Shown piece by piece: positions 1 through 3,552 of a stretch of 5,671 nt of DNA. The DNA is taken from contig JADKBC010000042.1 in NCBI GenBank assembly GCA_016715205.1, positions 1 to 5,671 on the forward strand. The letters are read 5' to 3'. The DNA comes from Holophaga sp. GTDB taxonomy: Bacteria; Acidobacteriota; Holophagae; Holophagales; Holophagaceae. Made by a program: the position numbers and the translations under genes. The notes beneath the pieces were generated by a model. That model did not search any database, was not told the origin of the DNA, and saw only the letters and a program-made list of their open reading frames with translations. How positions within the stretch are numbered: position 1 is the first letter of the stretch; every line of letters begins with the position of its first letter.

Positions 1-1
1 G

Positions 2-196
2 CAGCTTTCGCCGAGTGTCTTCACGCTTTCAAAGGCCGATTCGTTTGGCTCCAAAGCGGCTCAGGGCGCATTTTTCCGCTGTCCGGCCTGCGCTCACTCC
101 GGGCTGGTGGAAACCCCAGAGGCCCTGACATGCCCAACCTGCGCCAAAGTCTGGCCAATTGTGGATGGCATCTACGATTTTCGGCCCCAGCCGTAG
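2..196 (+). CDS. C-terminal fragment of a protein with a Trm112-like zinc-ribbon tail (5' end outside window)
   Basis: The frame starting at base 2 is open from the window edge to a TAG at 194-196 and gives the last 64 residues. It contains RCPAC, then after 17 residues CPTC, followed by KVWPIVDGIYDFRP. Two CPxC knuckles ahead of a W-P-I-x-D-G-I-x-D/F stretch are typical of Trm112-like zinc-ribbon modules. In bacteria these are often attached to, or sit beside, SAM-dependent methyltransferases. The main domain lies outside the window, so the enzyme activity cannot be seen; a methyltransferase is an inference, supported weakly by the two methyltransferase genes converging on it. The gene converges with the minus-strand gene ending at 296 and stops one base before the long palindrome at 198-292, which could terminate it. 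No frame problem is visible in this short piece. Confidence 0.7.
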   Translation, partial: QLSPSVFTLSKADSFGSKAAQGAFFRCPACAHSGLVETPEALTCPTCAKVWPIVDGIYDFRPQP

Positions 197-197
197 G

Positions 198-292
198 CTT
201 GTATCATCTCAATAAAGAGGGGTGTTGAGTGTTTTTTGCGTGCGAAGCCCGCAAAAACACCCAACTGCCCCCACTTATTGAGATGATACCAG
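198..292. repeat. Long imperfect palindrome between convergent genes; probable bidirectional terminator or MITE-like repeat
   Basis: The outer arms 198-215 and 275-292 match at 17 of 18 positions, with a perfect 15-nt core GTATCATCTCAATAA at 201-215 and 275-289. Pairing resumes inward between 224-240 (GTTGAGTGTTTTTTGCG) and 248-265 (CCCGCAAAAACACCCAAC), leaving a loop of about 7 nt (TGCGAAG). The whole forms one hairpin of roughly 40 pairs with mismatches. It begins two bases after the stop of the plus-strand gene and ends just before the stop of the minus-strand gene, so it fills the gap. The inner GCG stem with T- and A-runs would suit a two-way terminator. The perfect outer ends look more like a small mobile repeat, but I see no target-site duplication. 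The two roles are compatible. Confidence 0.75.
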
Positions 293-295
293 GGT

Positions 296-1035
296 TTAAT
301 TCTTTTCGATAACCCAGAAGTGTGAAAGGCCCAGGTGCCGCAGGGGCGTGTTTTCCAGCGTCTGCAGCAGGCCGCGCAGCGCTTTGCCCAGGGCGGGCCG
401 GCGGGCGATGATGTTATCGTAGGCGCCAAAGATCACGGTTTTTTCCACGACCCGCACAGGCAGACCGGCAAACAGTTTTTTCAGGTCGCCGGTTGAGTAG
501 ACGCGCACATGCGGCGCCAGGCGGTTGCGCAGAAAACGGGGCAGGTAGTTTACCAGGGGGATGTTGCCAAAATGGTACCGGCCGCGCCAGTAGATGCCGT
601 GGGTTTCAAATGGGTAGCCGCGGTTGGGGACAAAGATCACCGCCCGGCCGCCCGAGCGCAGGGTGCGCACCATTTCGCTGGCTGCCAGGACATCGTTTTG
701 TACATGCTCCAGCACCTCATGGCTGAGAATCAGGTCAAAGGAGTCGTTCGGGAAAGGCAGCTGCTCGCCGGCAGCGCTGAGGATGCGTTCTGAGAGCTGG
801 TGGGCTTCGCGGCAGCGGTCGAAGTCGTATTCGAGACCGGTCACCTGGCCGCCAGGGCGGTCAGCTTGAGGACATACATCCCCACCCCGCAGCCGTTTTC
901 CAGGATCTGGCCCTGCAGGCGGGCGCCAGCAGCCTGGGCGACCATCTTCAGGCGGCGTTCCTGTCCGGCGCGCCAGACATAGGATGGCCCGCCGCGCAGG
1001 GCGGCTTTTTCCAGGTCGCGCTGCTCTGGGCTCAT
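296..1035 (-). CDS. Class I SAM-dependent methyltransferase, one frameshift near 850-856
   Basis: This is a class I methyltransferase of about 246 residues once a frame break is repaired; the substrate is unknown. The start is the ATG at 1035-1033. The N-terminal part reads MSPEQRDLEKAALRGGPSYV and leads to SAM-binding motif I, ENGCGVGMYV (E/D-x-G-x-G-x-G type). That frame runs into a stop at 841. The second part, GGQVTGLEYDFDR, lies in another frame and carries the acidic end of strand 2 (LEYD). It continues with a DSFDLILSHEVLEHV motif, a RSGGRAVIFVPN post-motif, and a C-terminus typical of Methyltransf_11 proteins. One missing G, so that CTGGCGG reads as CTGGGCGG on the coding strand, joins the two parts exactly. 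A frame with an upstream ATG at 1069 exists, but its first 75 or so residues are out-of-frame noise. The start overlaps the ubiE stop as ATGA, with GGGGTGAG just upstream as a ribosome-binding site, so translation is probably coupled. Confidence 0.88.
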
Positions 1036-1741
1036 GCTTTCTCACCCCAGTGGATGGCAATGGTGCCAAAATTCAAGCGGTGGAAGCCCACCCTGGCGAA
1101 ACCGGCTTTTTGCATCCGGTCTGCCAGCTGCTCGGCGGTCAGGAAGCCCTCGGTCGAATCGGGCAGGTAGGTGTAGGCTTCAACTTCACCGGTCAGCAGG
1201 CGTCCCAGGGCCGGGATGATGGTGCATATGCAGGTTGATAAACGGGGTCAGCAGATTTGGCTGGGTGGGTGGTATCCAGGATAACGACCCGTCCGCCTGG
1301 CTTCAGGACGCGCCACTGCTCGCTCAGCCCCTGGGCTACATCCGAAACGTTGCGCATCAAGAAGCCCGAGATCACCGCATCAAAGCGTTCGGCAGGGAAG
1401 GGGAGATTGAGGGCATCGGTGCCGCACCAGGCCGGGCCAGCCTGCCCATTCAGACGCTGCTGCCCCACCAGCATCATCTCGAGGGTGAAGTCGCCGGCGA
1501 CTGCGCTGATGCCGGGGCGCTGGTGCAGGGCTTCCAGGGCCAGGTCGCCGGTGCCGGAGCCCAGGTCCAGCAGAACCCCATCCTCTGGCAGGGCAGCCCG
1601 CCGGAGTACCTCTTTGCGCCAGAAGATATCCTGGCCAAAGGTCATCAGACGGTTCATCAGGTCGTAGCGGTGGGCGATCCGCCCAAACATATTTTGGACA
1701 TAGGCGGCGCGTTCGCGGCCGGTCAGGTTGGCAGGTTTCAT
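1032..1741 (-). CDS. ubiE: Demethylmenaquinone methyltransferase UbiE/MenG, two frameshifts near 1219-1224 and 1259-1266
   Basis: The enzyme transfers a methyl group from SAM to demethylmenaquinone, the last step of menaquinone synthesis (or the 2-polyprenyl-benzoquinol step in ubiquinone makers). The start is the ATG at 1741-1739, giving MKPANLTGRERAAYVQNMFG, because the family signature VxxMFxxIAxRYDLMNRLMT follows at once. Then come motif I LLDLGSGTGDLALE, the AGDFTLEMM strand, DALNLPFPAERFDAVISGF, and LRVLKPGG-like WRVLKPGGRVVILDTTHP. After this the frame breaks. A short piece NLLTPFINLHMH lies in a second frame, and IIPALGRLLTGEVEAYTYLP through FGTIAIHWGEKA in a third, ending at TGA 1034-1032. 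Both breaks have the same sense: one extra base or two missing. Two missing C's near 1262 and two missing bases near 1221 would restore usual spacing and about 237 residues, normal for UbiE. The uncorrected frame ends falsely at 1193. The in-frame extension up to 1888 is rejected because it runs through a palindrome. Confidence 0.92.
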
Positions 1742-1815
1742 GTGCTTTAATTCCGTTTCACTCAATAATCTGGCGCGTCCAACTCTGGCGAGCAGACGCT
1801 CAGCTTTGATTATAA

Positions 1816-1862
1816 CCGCAAGGGGCTGTCCAAAAAGTGCCTTTTTGAACAGCCCCTTGCGG
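1816..1862. repeat. 47-nt near-perfect palindrome resembling two abutting insertion-sequence ends
   Basis: The arms 1816-1837 and 1841-1862 pair over 22 positions with a single mismatch (1830/1848) around a 3-nt TGC loop. Each arm reads outside-in CCGCAAGGGGCTGT then C or T then CAAAAAG. The arm resembles the GGGGCTGTCC-AAAAG type of terminal inverted repeat that I recall from some insertion sequences and derived MITEs; the exact family is not established here. The flanks are A/T-rich: TATAA on the left and TATAT on the right, a possible imperfect target duplication. It lies 75 nt upstream of the ubiE start and downstream of the secreted-protein genes. It could fold in RNA and act as a terminator or spacer, although no clean T-tract follows it on either strand. 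Confidence 0.75.
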
Positions 1863-1910
1863 TATATATTGGATTCTTTGGGGTACATCGCCCCCCAAAC
1901 CCCTCTTTTC

Positions 1911-2073
1911 AGACAGGATACTGTTGGCGAATCGATTTAGGTGTTCATTCACCCACCCCCGGCCCCCGCCCTCGAGGGCGGGGGTGTGGTTTTGGCCGGT
2001 GCGGCAAAACATAACCCCTCCGTGGGAGGAGCTGGGGGGTGGGCAAAAATGATTCGCTAACAGTATCCAGACA
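1911..2073. mobile_element. MITE-like non-coding element with 18-nt inverted ends and AGACA target duplication
   Basis: The terminal inverted repeats are GGATACTGTTGGCGAATC at 1916-1933 and GATTCGCTAACAGTATCC at 2051-2068, matching at 17 of 18 positions. Directly outside both ends is the same 5-nt word AGACA (1911-1915 and 2069-2073), which fits a target-site duplication. The 153-nt body has no credible gene. It carries nested palindromes: a perfect 22-nt one at 1963-1984 (CCCCCGCCCTC / GAGGGCGGGGG), CCTCC/GGAGG at 2017-2029, and CCCACCCCC near 1952-1960 facing GGGGGGTGGG near 2034-2043. Ends plus duplication without a transposase are what define a MITE, so it would need a transposase from elsewhere. 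I cannot name the parent family. Its position just after the stop of the 2097 gene means its hairpins may also end transcription. Confidence 0.85.
1963..1984. terminator. Perfect GC-rich 22-nt palindrome inside the MITE, terminator-like
   Basis: Eleven bases (CCCCCGCCCTC) pair with eleven (GAGGGCGGGGG) with no unpaired loop on paper; a real hairpin would open about four central bases. On the plus strand it is followed by TGTGGTTTT, a weak T-rich run. On the minus strand it lies about 110 nt past the stop of the secreted-protein gene. It could terminate transcription, but it may be only a structural part of the repeat element. Confidence 0.4.
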
Positions 2074-2096
2074 ACTCCCAGGGGAGAATTTTGAAT

Positions 2097-2678
2097 TTAT
2101 CGTCTCAGGACCGGAAGATAGACATGCTTAGGAATATAAGCCGGGCAGGTAACAGAACCGTAGTTGGCAGATTTCAGGTTTGCGGTGTCGCGGGCTCGGA
2201 TTGCATAGGTATGCTGCATGCCCAGATTGGCATTGCCGCCAGAACCGAGGGCGCCGCAGCTTACCTGCAGCGAGAACATTTCGGTTGGAACATACATAGA
2301 CTGCTGGAAAAAACCGCTGAAGCTGGCCCGCTTTTTGTTGTCAACCTCAACGGTCATGGTAACAATGTAACTGGGGGCGGCCTGGACGTACAGGTAGGTC
2401 CAGTTGATGAAGCAGGTATTGCTTCCTACCTCGGGCTGCGTGCAGGCTGCATCGTTACTCTGAATGAAAGATATGTCTGGCGCTTCACCAGCCAGCGGGG
2501 CAGCTTGCTGCGGTTCGGAGGCTGTGCCTGGCTGGGTTTGTTGAATGCCCTGGAATGAAACTCTTTGATTGCTTCCGAAGAACTCCATTTCCTGTGCGGC
2601 CCAGACAACCCCCCAGGCCAGTCCAAGGCTTGCCAGGACTGCCAGAATGATGAGGCTGATTTTTAATGGGTATGACAT
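2097..2678 (-). CDS. Secreted or membrane-anchored four-cysteine protein, downstream paralog, unnamed family
   Basis: I do not recognise a named family. The product is 193 residues. The start is the ATG giving MSYPLKISLIILAVLASLGL; residues 7-27 form a hydrophobic segment ending GVVWAAQ, so a signal peptide or N-terminal anchor is likely. A Q/P/A/S-rich linker (about 41-67) precedes the domain, which has cysteines at 79, 89, 141 and 178. Key motifs are FIQSNDAACTQP, CFINWTYLYV, the V/T/M-rich strand YIVTMTVEVD, SGFFQQSMYVP, VSCGAL, RARDTANLKSANYGSVTCPA. The last residues KHVYLPVLRR resemble the YLP-type C-terminal tails I recall on many Chloroflexota exported proteins. The alternating pattern suggests a beta-sandwich with two disulfides (inference). 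The start lies 20 nt after the stop of its paralog, so the two are probably co-transcribed. An open frame continues upstream to 3251 only because that paralog has a frame break. Confidence 0.8.
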   Translation of the reverse strand: MSYPLKISLIILAVLASLGLAWGVVWAAQEMEFFGSNQRVSFQGIQQTQPGTASEPQQAAPLAGEAPDISFIQSNDAACTQPEVGSNTCFINWTYLYVQAAPSYIVTMTVEVDNKKRASFSGFFQQSMYVPTEMFSLQVSCGALGSGGNANLGMQHTYAIRARDTANLKSANYGSVTCPAYIPKHVYLPVLRR

Positions 2679-2698
2679 GGCTCTGCTGTGCCTGTCGA

Positions 2699-3251
2699 TC
2701 AGGGTGTGTAGGCCGGGCAGGTCACCGATCCATAATTGGCGCTGCCCAGGTTTGCCGAATCGCGAGCCCGGACCGTGTAGGCGTAGGTGTTTGCCCCAGC
2801 CGGTCGGTTTCAAAGCGCCGCACGGCACCTGATACCCCTGGGGAACCATCGAGTGCGGAGCATACATGCTGGTCTGAAAGAACCCGCTGTACTGGGCTAT
2901 ATACCCAAAGTCGTTCAACTTGACAGTCATGGTGATCATGTAGTTAGGGGTTGCGTCCACGGACAGGTAATACCAGTTAATGAAACATTCGTTTTTGGCC
3001 GGGTTGGGCTGCACACAGGAAGCACTGGGAGAATCGATAAAACCGATATTGGGTTGGTTGGGGTCAAGCTGCTCGGTTGAAACCCCATCCGGCGCAGTGA
3101 TCTGGCGCGTATTGTCTCCTTGGGTTTCTGAATTGATCACGGTGCCACCGTCAAGGCCGCGGGGGGATTGGCCGCGGGCCACGTAAAGTGCGCCAAATGC
3201 ACTAAATACCAAAAGCAAAGCCAGGGCGAAAGGGAGTAAAAGTTTGCGCAT
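2699..3251 (-). CDS. Secreted four-cysteine protein, upstream paralog, one frameshift near 2794-2804
   Basis: This is an unnamed exported protein of about 184 residues after repair. It starts at ATG 3251-3249 with AGGAG at 3261-3257, a good ribosome-binding site 5 nt away. The N-terminus MRKLLLPFALALLLVFSAFG with following ALYVARGQ is a clear signal peptide or anchor. Cysteines fall at 79 and 89, exactly as in the downstream paralog, and at 144. Matching motifs are ASCVQP, CFINWYYLSVDATPNYMITM, SGFFQTSMYAP and VPCGAL. After KPTG the frame changes. The correct continuation, NTYAYTVRARDSANLGSANY then GSVTCPAYTP, ends at TGA 2701-2699 and restores the fourth cysteine. The break needs one extra base removed or two added, for example GG to GGGG in ACCGGCTGGGG. 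It lacks the YLPVLRR tail of the other copy. Nucleotide similarity to that copy is only moderate, so the duplication is not recent. Confidence 0.8.
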
Positions 3252-3552
3252 TGAATCTCCTGTTTTGAGTAAGTAGGTAATTTGGGCTTATTTTACCATA
3301 ATTAGAAACTTGCCAGACCGGCGGCGCGCATCGCCCGTTTGAAAATCCCCTAATCGTATTTCGGCGCTGCTTTATTACACTGATCTTGTGTCCATATAAA
3401 ATCCAGGATTTTTATCCGCAGATTTCGCAGATCACGATGAATACATCGGACGCAGATTTTTTTATAATTTTAAAGTCTGCGTAATCTGCGCCATCTGCGG
3501 ATTGCATTGGATGTTTCGGTGCTGTCCGTGTCCAATATTGACTAAATCCGTT
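3252..3552. other. Intergenic region between the metal ATPase and the secreted-protein operon
   Basis: No gene is supported in these 301 bases. It is A/T-richer than its surroundings. The left part, read on the minus strand, must hold the promoter of the secreted pair. A TAAAAT at 3295-3290 could be a -10 box, but there is no convincing -35, so I make no promoter call. The right part holds the CGCAGAT-type palindrome at 3414-3502. A T-rich stretch at 3457-3470 lies inside that repeat. Confidence 0.6.
3414..3502. repeat. CGCAGAT-type palindromic repeat cluster
   Basis: The outer arms are 3414-3432 (ATCCGCAGATTTCGCAGAT) and 3484-3502 (ATCTGCGCCATCTGCGGAT). They are inverted copies matching at 17 of 19 positions. 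An inner pair, ACGCAGA at 3450-3456 and TCTGCGT at 3476-3482, adds a second stem around a T/A-rich centre. The unit CGCAGAT thus occurs repeatedly in both orientations. From memory, similar (T)CCGCAGATT-CGCAGAT repeats are scattered in intergenic DNA of Chloroflexota and other environmental bacteria; this is recall, not a search. It lies about 50 nt beyond the ATPase stop and could act as its terminator or be a passive interspersed repeat. Confidence 0.7.

Noticed and set aside
1036..1069. Upstream start at 1069 for the methyltransferase
   Set aside because: The residues it adds, and those up to about 850, are Arg/Pro-rich out-of-frame sequence. The true N-terminus with motif I lies in the other frame starting at 1035, and 1036-1069 codes for the UbiE C-terminus.
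1235..1750. Plus-strand gene of 171 residues opposite ubiE
   Set aside because: It is the antisense shadow of conserved UbiE coding sequence, with no recognisable motif or ribosome-binding site.
1742..1888. N-terminal extension of UbiE beginning at 1888
   Set aside because: It would translate the palindrome at 1816-1862 and adds 49 residues not found in UbiE proteins, whose conserved VxxMFxxIAxRYD begins within about 20 residues of the start chosen.
2097..3251. A single 384-residue two-domain protein spanning both secreted paralogs
   Set aside because: The stretch between the domains (KHLRLHGPGSRFGKPGQRQL and onward) is an out-of-frame reading of NTYAYTVRARDSANLGSANY. The real frame stops at 2699, and a second signal-anchor with its own ATG follows at 2678.
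3414..3502. CRISPR array
   Set aside because: The CGCAGAT units are short, inverted and unevenly spaced, with no regular spacers and no cas gene in the window.
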